This document shows, in pieces, positions 41,975-50,237 of a stretch of 64,000 bases of DNA. The notes beneath the pieces were generated by a model that ran no database searches, was not told the origin of the DNA, and was given only the letters and a program-made list of their open reading frames with translations. Positions within the stretch are counted from its first letter, which is position 1. Each line of letters begins with the position of its first letter. The stretch comes from Candidatus Stoquefichus sp. SB1 (GTDB lineage: Bacteria > Bacillota_I > Bacilli_A > Erysipelotrichales > Coprobacillaceae). The stretch is taken from positions 316,172-380,171 of the forward strand of contig NZ_LN852694.1 of assembly GCF_001244545.1 (NCBI RefSeq), read 5' to 3'. Position numbers and translations under genes: made by a program.

Positions 41975-42991
41975 ATGATTATTGTATTTAAACCAAAAGC
42001 AACTGATGAAGATTTAAAAAGAGTGGTGACAAAGGTAGAAAAGTTTGGCTTGAGTGCGCATGTGTCTCAGGGTGAAGAAACAACGATTGTTGGACTTGTT
42101 GGGGATGTCACAAAAGTTGATCCTAAACAAATTGAAGTTGATGAAGCTGTAGAAAAAGTTATGCATGTCAGTGAGCCTTATAAATTAGCCAACCGTGCAT
42201 TCCATCCAGATGATTCAATCGTTGATGTCGCTGGTGTAAAAGTTGGTGGAGATCATTTGGCATTGATTGCTGGTCCTTGTTCAGTTGAATCAAAGGAACA
42301 GGTGATTGAAATTGCAAAGGCTGCTAAAGCGGCAGGAGCCAATATGTTAAGAGGTGGGGCATTTAAGCCAAGAACATCACCATATGCTTTCCAGGGAATG
42401 GGAACAGAAGGGTTAGATATTTTAGTGGCTGCTAAAGAAGTAACAGGACTTCCTATTGTTTCAGAATTGATGAGTGCTGAATATATAGATGAATTCAATG
42501 AAAAAGTAGACCTTGTTCAAATTGGTGCAAGAAACATGCAAAACTTTGACTTATTAAAAGAAGTTGGAAGAAGATGTACAAAACCAATCCTGTTAAAGAG
42601 AGGGCTAAGTGCAACATTTGAAGAATGGATCATGAGTGCTGAATATATCATGGCAAGTGGAAATCCAAATGTCATCCTATGTGAAAGAGGTGTCAGAACA
42701 TTTGAAACATATACAAGAAATACATTGGATTTACAGGCTATTCCAGTGATTAAGAAATTAACACATTTACCAATCATAATTGATCCATCACATGCCGGAG
42801 GGAAATGGTGGTTAGTAGAACCAATGGCAAAGGCAGCAGTGGCAGCAGGATGTGATGGTTTAATGATAGAGGTGCATAACAGTCCAGAGACAGCCTTATG
42901 TGATGGACCCCAATCATTAAAACCAGAAAAATATACACAATTGATTGAACAAATCAAAGAAATAGGTAAAATAGTAGGTAAAGAAGTTTAA
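41975..42991 (+). CDS. aroF: DAHP synthase (type I-beta, AroF/AroA-beta), Tyr-controlled copy
   Basis: 338 aa, first step of the shikimate pathway: PEP + erythrose-4-P to DAHP. N-terminal ferredoxin-like regulatory domain (about 1-70), then the TIM barrel with ALIAGPCSVESKEQVIEIAK, GGAFKPRTSPYAFQGMGTEG, VQIGARNMQNFDLLKEVGRR, KPILLKRGLSATFEEWIMSA, PIIIDPSHAGGKWWLV. Residues 62-338 are identical to the copy at 45819; residues 1-61 share only about 36 of 61. RBS AGAGGAGG. A single-gene unit under the Tyr T-box. Confidence 0.96.
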   Translation: MIIVFKPKATDEDLKRVVTKVEKFGLSAHVSQGEETTIVGLVGDVTKVDPKQIEVDEAVEKVMHVSEPYKLANRAFHPDDSIVDVAGVKVGGDHLALIAGPCSVESKEQVIEIAKAAKAAGANMLRGGAFKPRTSPYAFQGMGTEGLDILVAAKEVTGLPIVSELMSAEYIDEFNEKVDLVQIGARNMQNFDLLKEVGRRCTKPILLKRGLSATFEEWIMSAEYIMASGNPNVILCERGVRTFETYTRNTLDLQAIPVIKKLTHLPIIIDPSHAGGKWWLVEPMAKAAVAAGCDGLMIEVHNSPETALCDGPQSLKPEKYTQLIEQIKEIGKIVGKEV

Positions 42992-43026
42992 AGTTATATA
43001 ACTGAAAAATATTAATGGAGAAGAAT

Positions 43027-43491
43027 ATGAAAAAGAAAATTGGTCTTGGGTGTTTAGTTGTTTTAATCTTGTTAGGAATTGCTTTGATATATCAGGAATC
43101 TCAAAGGAAAGATGAGGATTCATTAACTGCTAATCCTCAATCAATAATTAATGGATGGAACCTTCAATTACCTGAAAAAATGGAAATAGAATATCAACGA
43201 CAATCACCTATCGTATTTGCATCAGATGGGTTAGAGTATTTTATTGCTCATTTTGAGGATGATGAAATTTTAGATATGATGTCTTTTCAAAAAAAACAAA
43301 ATAATGAAATAGCAGACAAATTTCAAGAATTGTGGGATTGTTGGATTCCTGATGGAACGGATGTTCCTATGCCACCATTTGTTCAAGACTATTATTTCAT
43401 TGAAATCAAGAAAAATGATGGATTTGATACTCTTTATGTTGTTTATTTTCCAATGGAACATCGTCTTTATGTTTTAGAAAACCGTGTATAA
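43027..43491 (+). CDS. Hypothetical membrane-anchored or secreted protein
   Basis: 154 aa, ATG 43027 with GGAG 6 bases upstream. A basic start and one hydrophobic helix (KIGLGCLVVLILLGIALIYQ), then an acidic extracellular part (LQLPEKMEIEYQRQSPIVFA, PFVQDYYFIEIKKNDGFDTL). The single Cys at residue 9 is not in a convincing lipobox. I do not recognise the family. 35 bases after aroF, so possibly read through from the T-box unit. Confidence 0.65.
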   Translation: MKKKIGLGCLVVLILLGIALIYQESQRKDEDSLTANPQSIINGWNLQLPEKMEIEYQRQSPIVFASDGLEYFIAHFEDDEILDMMSFQKKQNNEIADKFQELWDCWIPDGTDVPMPPFVQDYYFIEIKKNDGFDTLYVVYFPMEHRLYVLENRV

Positions 43492-43532
43492 AGTATATGG
43501 TTAATAATTAAAAAATGATAAAGTGAATGAAT

Positions 43533-43565
43533 AAAAAGTGCTGATAGGAATATGAGCACTTTTTA
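43533..43565. terminator. Intrinsic terminator
   Basis: AAAAAGTGCT and AGCACTTTTT, loop of about 12 bases. Confidence 0.75.
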
Positions 43566-43615
43566 TTGACAAAAAATGAAATAGAGATTAAAATAAATGC
43601 AAGTAAACACTTGCA
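43566..43615 (+). promoter_or_regulatory. tetR-type promoter and operator
   Basis: TTGACA (43566), 17 bases, TAAAAT (43589-43594), then the palindrome TGCAAGT-AAAC-ACTTGCA (43598-43615) covering the start region. A second copy with two changes lies at 44234-44251. Placement suits autorepression by the TetR protein that follows. Confidence 0.75.
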
Positions 43616-43626
43616 AAGGAGAGGTT

Positions 43627-44202
43627 ATGGATAAAACAAAACAAAAAATTATAGATGCAACTATGAAACTTGTTATGGAGAAAGGATATGCGTCCATGAC
43701 AACAAAAGAAATTGCTGAGTATGCCCATGTGAATGAGAGTACACTATTTAGAAAATTTGGAAGTAAAAAAGAGATTGTCTTAAGTGCTATGCAAGCCAAT
43801 TGGCATCCTCATCTTACATCTGATGACTTTTATCCAATCACTGGTGATTTATACAATGACCTTCTCCATTTTTCATCTGTTTATATGGAAAAAGTCACAC
43901 CACAATTTGTTAAAGTTTCTATTGGACTCAGAAGTCCAGAATTGTTTCAAGATACAGCTGAGTGGATTATGCAAGTTCCGCAAGTTTTTAAAGATGTGCT
44001 GATACAATATTTTAAAAATATGCAGGAATTAAATCAAATCATTCAACAAGATATGGAAGCATTAGCAATCAGTTTTTTATCAATGAATTTTGGTTTTGTA
44101 TTCTTGAAAGCATCTTTTGAAGATCATCTCACAACACTTTGTGCAGATGAATATATTCAAAAGAGTGTGAAAGTTTTTGTCAAGGGGATTCAAAAGGTAT
44201 GA
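43627..44202 (+). CDS. TetR family transcriptional regulator
   Basis: 191 aa. N-terminal HTH TKQKIIDATMKLVMEKGYAS then MTTKEIAEYAHVNESTLFRK FG is classic TetR; the C-terminal ligand domain is unassigned. ATG 43627 has AGGAGAGG upstream. The palindromes at 43598 and 44234 flank the gene, so it probably represses itself and the downstream DUF1330/MBL pair. Confidence 0.93.
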   Translation: MDKTKQKIIDATMKLVMEKGYASMTTKEIAEYAHVNESTLFRKFGSKKEIVLSAMQANWHPHLTSDDFYPITGDLYNDLLHFSSVYMEKVTPQFVKVSIGLRSPELFQDTAEWIMQVPQVFKDVLIQYFKNMQELNQIIQQDMEALAISFLSMNFGFVFLKASFEDHLTTLCADEYIQKSVKVFVKGIQKV

Positions 44203-44233
44203 CACTTTTGTGTCATTTCTTTTTAGTAAAAAA

Positions 44234-44251
44234 TGCAAGTGAACACTTGTG
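44234..44251. promoter_or_regulatory. Second TetR operator copy
   Basis: TGCAAGT-GAAC-ACTTGTG, matching the 43598 palindrome in 16 of 18 positions, 15 bases before the 44267 start codon. Confidence 0.65.
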
Positions 44252-44266
44252 TAGAAGGAGAGAAAA

Positions 44267-44578
44267 ATGAGTTGTTATTTTATTGTTCAGGTGTTTTGCT
44301 CAGATGAGCAAAAAAGAAAAGGATATGACGAATATATTCAAACTGTGAAACCAATTGTAGAAAGTTATAAAGGTGAATATCTTGTGAGGACTGAAAATGT
44401 CATATCGTTAAGTCATGAGTGGAAACCAGAGAGAGTCATTGTTATTCGTTTTCCTCATCGTAAATTATGTGATGAATGTTTTCATTCACCAGAATATTTA
44501 AAAATCAGTCATAAAAGAGAATTAAATGTTGAAAGTCATGCGATGATTGTAGGAGGAATAGAAAATGAAAATATGTGA
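44267..44578 (+). CDS. DUF1330 family protein
   Basis: 103 aa. CYFIVQVFCSDEQKRKGYDE, YIQTVKPIVESYKGEYLVRT and ERVIVIRFPHRKLCDECFHS then PEYLKISHKR fit the dimeric alpha-beta barrel DUF1330 family. Unknown enzymatic role, possibly monooxygenase-like. RBS AGAAGGAGAG. Overlaps the next gene by 14 bases. Under the TetR operator. Confidence 0.85.
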   Translation: MSCYFIVQVFCSDEQKRKGYDEYIQTVKPIVESYKGEYLVRTENVISLSHEWKPERVIVIRFPHRKLCDECFHSPEYLKISHKRELNVESHAMIVGGIENENM

Positions 44579-45389
44579 AGGTCTTCATCAAATAAAAATA
44601 AATTTTCATGTGACACCACAAATAGAAAGATATGTTTATGTTTATATTTTGACAGGTGAACATTGTTATCTTATTGATACAGGTGTACATGGCTCAGAAA
44701 AGAAAATTGAAGATTATCTTCATCAAATAGGCTATCAAATAGAAGATGTTCATGGTATTTTTTTAACCCATGCACATCCTGACCATATGGGGAGTGCTTA
44801 TGCGATTCAAAAGCAAAGTGGCTGTCCAATTTATGCAAGTCAAGCTGAAAAGGAGTGGATAGAGAATATTGATAAACAATTTAAAGATAGACCTATTCCA
44901 AATTTCTATAGCCTTTTACAAAATTCTGTTGATGTTGATTTTGTTATTGAAAAGGAAATGGAAATTAAATTGGAAGAAAAGTTATCTATGCGTATTTTGT
45001 TAACACCTGGTCATTCTCATGGTTCACTTTCGTTTTTAGTCAATCATCATATATTATTCACTGGTGATGCTATTGCTGTGATTGGAGATATTCCTATCTA
45101 TACCAATGTTTATCAAAGCTTAGAAACATTAAATCAGTTCCTTACAATCCCTTCTATAGACTATTATTGTCCTGCATGGGATACTGTATATCCACAGGAA
45201 GTTGGTCAAGAAAAAATAAGACAAGCTATTCATCTGATTCAATCTATTGACGAATGTGTTCAAAAGATCATGAATCATTATCCATTGCTTAGTCATGATC
45301 GATTATTTGAACTTGTTTGTTATCAAATGAAAATGGAATCTTTTACACAAAATCCGTTATTTAAGAAAACAATACTTTGTCATATTTAG
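44565..45389 (+). CDS. MBL-fold metallo-hydrolase
   Basis: 274 aa. Zinc-binding motif THAHPDHMGS (HxHxDH), upstream CYLIDTGVHGS, third ligand in LLTPGHSHGSLSF and ILFTGDAIAV with Asp, and a helical C-terminus typical of the glyoxalase II-like subgroup. ATG 44565 with GTAGGAGG. Substrate unknown; co-regulated with the DUF1330 protein by the TetR protein, so probably part of a detoxification or signal-turnover response. Confidence 0.9.
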   Translation: MKICEGLHQIKINFHVTPQIERYVYVYILTGEHCYLIDTGVHGSEKKIEDYLHQIGYQIEDVHGIFLTHAHPDHMGSAYAIQKQSGCPIYASQAEKEWIENIDKQFKDRPIPNFYSLLQNSVDVDFVIEKEMEIKLEEKLSMRILLTPGHSHGSLSFLVNHHILFTGDAIAVIGDIPIYTNVYQSLETLNQFLTIPSIDYYCPAWDTVYPQEVGQEKIRQAIHLIQSIDECVQKIMNHYPLLSHDRLFELVCYQMKMESFTQNPLFKKTILCHI

Positions 45390-45463
45390 AACAGGGAAAT
45401 CATAATTTATTTTTCGAATATATGGAAAAATAATGAAAATATTTATATTTTAGATAAAAGTCA

Positions 45464-45492
45464 TTGACAAATGAGAAGATATCGCATAAAAT
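45464..45492 (+). promoter_or_regulatory. Promoter of the second T-box/aro operon
   Basis: TTGACA, 17 bases, TAAAAT (45487-45492). Confidence 0.78.
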
Positions 45493-45520
45493 ACTAACAA
45501 CAAAACTACTGATATAAATA

Positions 45521-45779
45521 CAGTGAAAAGAAAGAGTAGATTATTGAACTTGCGTAGAGAACTCTTGGTTGGTGAAAAAGAGTGAGGGAATTTAATTGAA
45601 TTCATCTTGGAGTAGACGGCTGAACAAAGTAGGCTTAGTCCGGGAATGCCCGTTATAGCATGAGAGTATGAACCTAAAGGTTAGGCGTACTTGATAAGGC
45701 TTTATATAGTGATATATAAGCAAACTAAGGTGGTAACACGAAAGATGTATCTCTCGTCCTTATGGATGAGAGATTTTTT
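45521..45779 (+). ncRNA. T-box leader, phenylalanine specifier (TTC)
   Basis: GAAAAGAAAGAGTA motif, Stem I loop TTGGTTGGTGAAAAAG, specifier region GAA-TTC-ATC (TTC at 45601-45603) before TTGGAGTAGACGGCTGAA, T-box AAGGTGGTAACACG (45727-45740), terminator ATCTCTCGTCC-TTAT-GGATGAGAGAT (45749-45774) with TTTTT. Clearly paralogous to the 41710 leader but with a different specifier and a longer central region. Uncharged tRNA-Phe should turn on the operon from 45819 to 51852. Confidence 0.93.
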
Positions 45780-45818
45780 ATTTATACAGTAGGGGAAAAA
45801 GAAAAGGAGAAAAAGATT

Positions 45819-46835
45819 ATGATTATTGTATTCAAACCAAAAACAAGTGAAGAAGATGTAAAAAAGGTGGCTTCAGTCGTTGAGGCAAAAGGATTAACAA
45901 CACATATTGTTGTGGGGGAAGATGTGACAATTTGTGGTGTGATTGGAGATACAACAAAAGTAGATCCTAAACAAATTGAAGTTTCATCAGTTGTCGAAAG
46001 AGTTATGCATGTCAGTGAGCCTTATAAATTAGCCAACCGTGCATTCCATCCAGATGATTCTATCGTTGATGTCGCTGGTGTGAAAGTTGGTGGAGATCAT
46101 TTGGCATTGATTGCTGGTCCTTGTTCAGTTGAATCAAAGGAACAGGTCATTGAAATTGCAAAGGCTGCTAAAGCGGCAGGAGCCAATATGTTAAGAGGTG
46201 GGGCATTTAAGCCAAGAACATCACCATATGCTTTCCAGGGAATGGGAACAGAAGGGTTAGATATTTTAGTGGCTGCTAAAGAAGTAACAGGACTTCCTAT
46301 TGTTTCAGAATTGATGAGTGCTGAATATATAGATGAATTCAATGAAAAAGTAGACCTTGTTCAAATTGGTGCAAGAAACATGCAAAACTTTGACTTATTA
46401 AAAGAAGTTGGAAGAAGATGTACAAAACCAATCCTGTTAAAGAGAGGGCTAAGTGCAACATTTGAAGAATGGATCATGAGTGCTGAATATATCATGGCAA
46501 GTGGAAATCCAAATGTCATCCTATGTGAAAGAGGTGTCAGAACATTTGAAACATATACAAGAAACACATTGGATTTACAGGCTATCCCAGTGATTAAGAA
46601 ATTAACACATTTACCAATCATTATAGACCCATCACATGCCGGAGGGAAATGGTGGTTAGTAGAACCAATGGCAAAGGCAGCCGTGGCAGCAGGATGTGAT
46701 GGTTTAATGATAGAAGTGCATAATAGTCCAGAGACAGCCTTATGTGATGGACCTCAATCATTAAAACCAGAAAAATATACACAATTGATTGAACAAATCA
46801 AAGAAATAGGTAAAATAGTAGGTAAAGAAGTTTAG
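45819..46835 (+). CDS. aroF: DAHP synthase (type I-beta), Phe-controlled copy
   Basis: 338 aa, same reaction and catalytic domain as the 41975 copy: residues 62-338 identical, and the 834 bp encoding them differ at about 12 positions, all silent. The N-terminal domain (MIIVFKPKTSEEDVKKVASV VEAKGLTTHI) differs at about 25 of 61 positions, so allosteric behaviour may differ. ATG 45819 has AAAGGAGA 8 bases upstream. First gene of the aroF-aroB-aroA-aroC-pheA-aroK operon. Confidence 0.96.
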   Translation: MIIVFKPKTSEEDVKKVASVVEAKGLTTHIVVGEDVTICGVIGDTTKVDPKQIEVSSVVERVMHVSEPYKLANRAFHPDDSIVDVAGVKVGGDHLALIAGPCSVESKEQVIEIAKAAKAAGANMLRGGAFKPRTSPYAFQGMGTEGLDILVAAKEVTGLPIVSELMSAEYIDEFNEKVDLVQIGARNMQNFDLLKEVGRRCTKPILLKRGLSATFEEWIMSAEYIMASGNPNVILCERGVRTFETYTRNTLDLQAIPVIKKLTHLPIIIDPSHAGGKWWLVEPMAKAAVAAGCDGLMIEVHNSPETALCDGPQSLKPEKYTQLIEQIKEIGKIVGKEV

Positions 46836-46845
46836 GAGTGAAATT

Positions 46846-47904
46846 ATGGAAATGAAAGTGAATTTAGGAAAAGACAGTTATCCTATATATATACAACAAG
46901 GATTATTAGATGAGGTTTTAAGTTATATCAAACCTGTTTTTCAAGGCAATAAGATTATGATTATTTCTGATGATCAAGTGTTCTCATATTATGGAGAAAA
47001 AATAGAAACCCAATTAAAAAAAGAATATGAAGTTTCTCATATTGTTGTTCGTCATGGTGAACAGTCAAAAAGATTTGATATTTTACCTGAACTTTATAAT
47101 GAATTGCTTTCATTTCAATTAACACGTACTGATTTAATCATTGCCTTAGGTGGAGGTGTGATAGGTGATTTGGCAGGCTTTGTTGCAAGTACTTTCTTGC
47201 GTGGTGTGAAGTTTGTCCAAATTCCTACTTCCCTATTGGCTCAAGTTGATTCGAGTGTTGGTGGAAAGGTTGCGGTTGATTTACCGGCTGGTAAAAATTT
47301 AGTTGGTGCTTTTAAACATCCCAGTCTTGTTTTGATTGATCCAAAAACACTAAAGACCTTAGATAAAAGATTTATTAGTGATGGCATGGGTGAAGTGATT
47401 AAATATGGCTGTATCTTTGATGCAGAACTATTTAAGCAACTGGCAACTTATTCATCATTTGAAGAATTATATCAGGATATTGATGAGATTATTTATCGTT
47501 GTGTTGATTTAAAAAGAGATGTTGTTGAAAAAGATTTATTTGATTTTGGAGATCGTCTGGCATTGAATTTTGGACATACTTTAGGTCATGCGATTGAACA
47601 ATATTACCATTATGAAAAATATTCACATGGTGAAGCTATTAGTATTGGCATGGTTCAACTAACACAGATTGCTGAAATGAAAGGATTAACAAAGCCAGGA
47701 ACTGCTAGTCAAATCTGTGATGTCTTAAAGACTTATCAATTGCCACATGTTTCTCATTTAAAAACAGCAGATTTAAAACAGGCTATGGCTGTTGATAAAA
47801 AAAATATCAATAAAAAATTGTCTTATGTTCTCTTGCATGAAATAGGACAATCCTATATTTATCCAAGTGATTTAACTTTTATCGATGAAGTGGAGGAGGT
47901 TTAA
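46846..47904 (+). CDS. aroB: 3-dehydroquinate synthase
   Basis: 352 aa, DAHP to 3-dehydroquinate, NAD- and metal-dependent. Motifs: RHGEQSKRFDILPELYN, IALGGGVIGDLAGFVASTFL, QIPTSLLAQVDSSVGGKVAV, ALNFGHTLGHAIEQYYHYEK YSHGEAISIGM carrying Zn ligands. RBS GGAGTG, 10 bases after aroF. Full length. Confidence 0.97.
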   Translation: MEMKVNLGKDSYPIYIQQGLLDEVLSYIKPVFQGNKIMIISDDQVFSYYGEKIETQLKKEYEVSHIVVRHGEQSKRFDILPELYNELLSFQLTRTDLIIALGGGVIGDLAGFVASTFLRGVKFVQIPTSLLAQVDSSVGGKVAVDLPAGKNLVGAFKHPSLVLIDPKTLKTLDKRFISDGMGEVIKYGCIFDAELFKQLATYSSFEELYQDIDEIIYRCVDLKRDVVEKDLFDFGDRLALNFGHTLGHAIEQYYHYEKYSHGEAISIGMVQLTQIAEMKGLTKPGTASQICDVLKTYQLPHVSHLKTADLKQAMAVDKKNINKKLSYVLLHEIGQSYIYPSDLTFIDEVEEV

Positions 47905-47905
47905 A

Positions 47906-49183
47906 ATGGCAATAACAATAACACCTAAAAAATTAAAAGGAAGTGTGGATGTTCCTCCTTCAAAAAGTATGGCTCATCGTGCGATTATTTGTGCATCACT
48001 TGCGAGAGGGAAAAGCGTCATTCGTCATATTGAATACTCTAAAGATATTGAAGCAACCATTTCAGCAATGAAAGCATTAGGAACAATGATTTTTCAATAT
48101 GATGATTATTTAGAAATAGATGGAACAACTACTTTTATAAGAAATATGTGTGATATTGATTGTCATGAATCAGGTTCGACTTTAAGATTTATGATTCCTA
48201 TTTCTATTGTTTGTGAAGCAAATGTTCATTTTATAGGACAGGGACGTTTGGGGAAACGCCCATTGGATGTTTATTATAAAATATTTGATGAACAAAATAT
48301 TGGTTATTTATATCAGGAAGATGTTTTAGATTTATATATTAAGGGACAACTCAAAGCTGGTGAATTTGAAATACCTGGGAATGTTTCGTCACAATTTATT
48401 AGTGGTTTATTGTTTGCATTGCCATTACTAGATGATGATTCCAAAATTGTGATTAGCTCACCATTAGAGTCTAAGGGTTATATTGATTTAACATTGCAAA
48501 TGTTAGAACAATATGGTGTGCATATTGAAAATCATAACTATCAGGAATTGGTGATTCCGGGTGGACAAACATATCAGCCATGTGATTATGATGTAGAAGC
48601 AGATTTTTCTCAAGCAGCCTTTTATTTAGTGGCTGGTGCTTTAGGCAATGATGTTGTTTTAAAAGGGTTGAATTTATCAAGCCAGCAAGGAGATAAAGAG
48701 GCGATTGATATTTTAGAGCGAATGGGATGTCAATTAATGCTTCAGGATGATGGATATCACATGTATCCAGGGCATCTTAAGGCCACAACTATTGATGGCT
48801 CACAATGTCCAGATATCATTCCTGTCATTGCTTTAGCATGTGCATTGAGTGAAGGTGTAACACGTATAGAAAATGTTGGACGTTTGCGTATTAAAGAATG
48901 TGATCGTTTATCAGCAACTGTTGAAGTTATTAATCAGTTAGGTGGCAAGGCTAAAGAAGAAGCTGATGCAATGGTTATTGAAGGGGTGAAAACACTTCGT
49001 GGGGGCCAAGTGTCTTCGTATAATGATCATCGTATGGCAATGATGGAAGCCATTGCTTCAACTGTTTGTCAAGAAAAAGTTGAAATTGATGATAAGGATT
49101 GTGTGCAAAAATCTTATCCTTGTTTTTGGGAACATTTTACGATGTTAGGAGGTGTATATGATGAGTTCAACGTGGGGGACTAA
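47906..49183 (+). CDS. aroA: 3-phosphoshikimate 1-carboxyvinyltransferase (EPSP synthase)
   Basis: 425 aa. KGSVDVPPSKSMAHRAIICA (PEP/S3P-binding), HESGSTLRFMIPISIV, GNVSSQFISGLLFALPLL, RIKECDRLSATVEVINQLGG, and YNDHRMAMMEAIAS. Start ATG 47906 with GGAGGAGG one base after the aroB stop. Converts shikimate-3-P plus PEP to EPSP. The motif LRFMIPISIV has Met/Ile variations of class II enzymes; glyphosate tolerance is not assessed. Confidence 0.97.
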   Translation: MAITITPKKLKGSVDVPPSKSMAHRAIICASLARGKSVIRHIEYSKDIEATISAMKALGTMIFQYDDYLEIDGTTTFIRNMCDIDCHESGSTLRFMIPISIVCEANVHFIGQGRLGKRPLDVYYKIFDEQNIGYLYQEDVLDLYIKGQLKAGEFEIPGNVSSQFISGLLFALPLLDDDSKIVISSPLESKGYIDLTLQMLEQYGVHIENHNYQELVIPGGQTYQPCDYDVEADFSQAAFYLVAGALGNDVVLKGLNLSSQQGDKEAIDILERMGCQLMLQDDGYHMYPGHLKATTIDGSQCPDIIPVIALACALSEGVTRIENVGRLRIKECDRLSATVEVINQLGGKAKEEADAMVIEGVKTLRGGQVSSYNDHRMAMMEAIASTVCQEKVEIDDKDCVQKSYPCFWEHFTMLGGVYDEFNVGD

Positions 49184-50237
49184 TATTGAATTATCTATTT
49201 TTGGTGAAAGTCATGGACAGGCTATTGGTATTGTTATGGGGAATTTACCAGCTGGTATTCCATTAGATATGGCTGATATCAAACATCAGATGAAACGTCG
49301 TGCACCAGGACAAAACATCATGTCAACACCGCGAAAAGAAAAAGATGAAGTTCATATTATGAGTGGATTGATGAATAATGTCACCACAGGAGCACCATTA
49401 TGTGCAATGATTTATAATAGTGATCAACACTCTAAAGATTATTCTTTATTGCAAGAATGCATGCGTCCTGGACATAGTGATTATCCTGCTTATATCAAGT
49501 ATAAAGGTTTTAACGATGTCAGAGGTGGAGGGCATTTTTCTGGCAGAATCACAGCACCAATTGTTTTTGCAGGCAGTGTTGCCAAACAAATCTTAAAACA
49601 AAAAGGGATTGTGATTGGTGCCCATATTCAAAGTATTAAAGATGTTTATGATGACTCTTTTGGCGTTGATATTTCTTCACAGGATATTGAAAATATGTTA
49701 CAGCAACAGTATCCAACTTTAAATCCTGATGTTTTTGAAAAAATGCAGGCAACAATTGAGGAAGCAAGAATGCACCAGGATTCTGTTGGTGGGATGATTG
49801 AATGTGCGATTTTAAATGTTCCAGCAGGTTTGGGAAATCCATTCTTTGATTCCATTGAGTCACATTTATCACCTTTGTTATTTAGTATACCAGCAGTCAA
49901 AAGCGTGAGTTTTGGATTGGGTGAAAAAATCACAGAGTTATATGGACATGAAGCCAATGATTGTTATTACTATGCAGATGAGAAAGTGAAAACAAAGACC
50001 AATCATAATGGTGGCATCACAGGTGGAATCAGTAATGGTATGCCTATTATTTTTAAAGTAGGTATAAAGCCGACACCATCCATTTCTCAAGTTCAGCAAA
50101 CGATTAATGTCAAAACAAAAGAAAATACAGAATTAGAAATTACAGGAAGGCATGATCCATGTATTGTACCTAGAGCAGTTGTCGTTGTTGAATCAATGGC
50201 TGCATTAGGTATTTTGGATATGATAAAAGATATATGA
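49158..50237 (+). CDS. aroC: Chorismate synthase
   Basis: 359 aa FMN-dependent enzyme, EPSP to chorismate. SIFGESHGQAIGIVMGNLPA, RRAPGQNIMSTPRKEKDEV, RPGHSDYPAYIKYKGFNDVR GGGHFSGR, and RHDPCIVPRAVVVVESMAAL. ATG 49158 or 49161 are both reasonable (AGGAGG 5 or 8 bases upstream); the gene overlaps aroA by 26 bases. Stop overlaps pheA start (ATATGA). Confidence 0.97.
   Translation: MMSSTWGTNIELSIFGESHGQAIGIVMGNLPAGIPLDMADIKHQMKRRAPGQNIMSTPRKEKDEVHIMSGLMNNVTTGAPLCAMIYNSDQHSKDYSLLQECMRPGHSDYPAYIKYKGFNDVRGGGHFSGRITAPIVFAGSVAKQILKQKGIVIGAHIQSIKDVYDDSFGVDISSQDIENMLQQQYPTLNPDVFEKMQATIEEARMHQDSVGGMIECAILNVPAGLGNPFFDSIESHLSPLLFSIPAVKSVSFGLGEKITELYGHEANDCYYYADEKVKTKTNHNGGITGGISNGMPIIFKVGIKPTPSISQVQQTINVKTKENTELEITGRHDPCIVPRAVVVVESMAALGILDMIKDI

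Noticed and set aside
42253-42957. Antisense open frames over the DAHP synthase genes (and similar frames at 46097-46621)
   Set aside because: They appear identically in both copies because the coding strand is identical, and they lack RBSs or recognisable domains.
41975-46835. Duplicate DAHP synthase as an assembly artefact
   Set aside because: The flanks, leaders and first 61 codons differ, and a dozen silent differences are scattered through the shared part.
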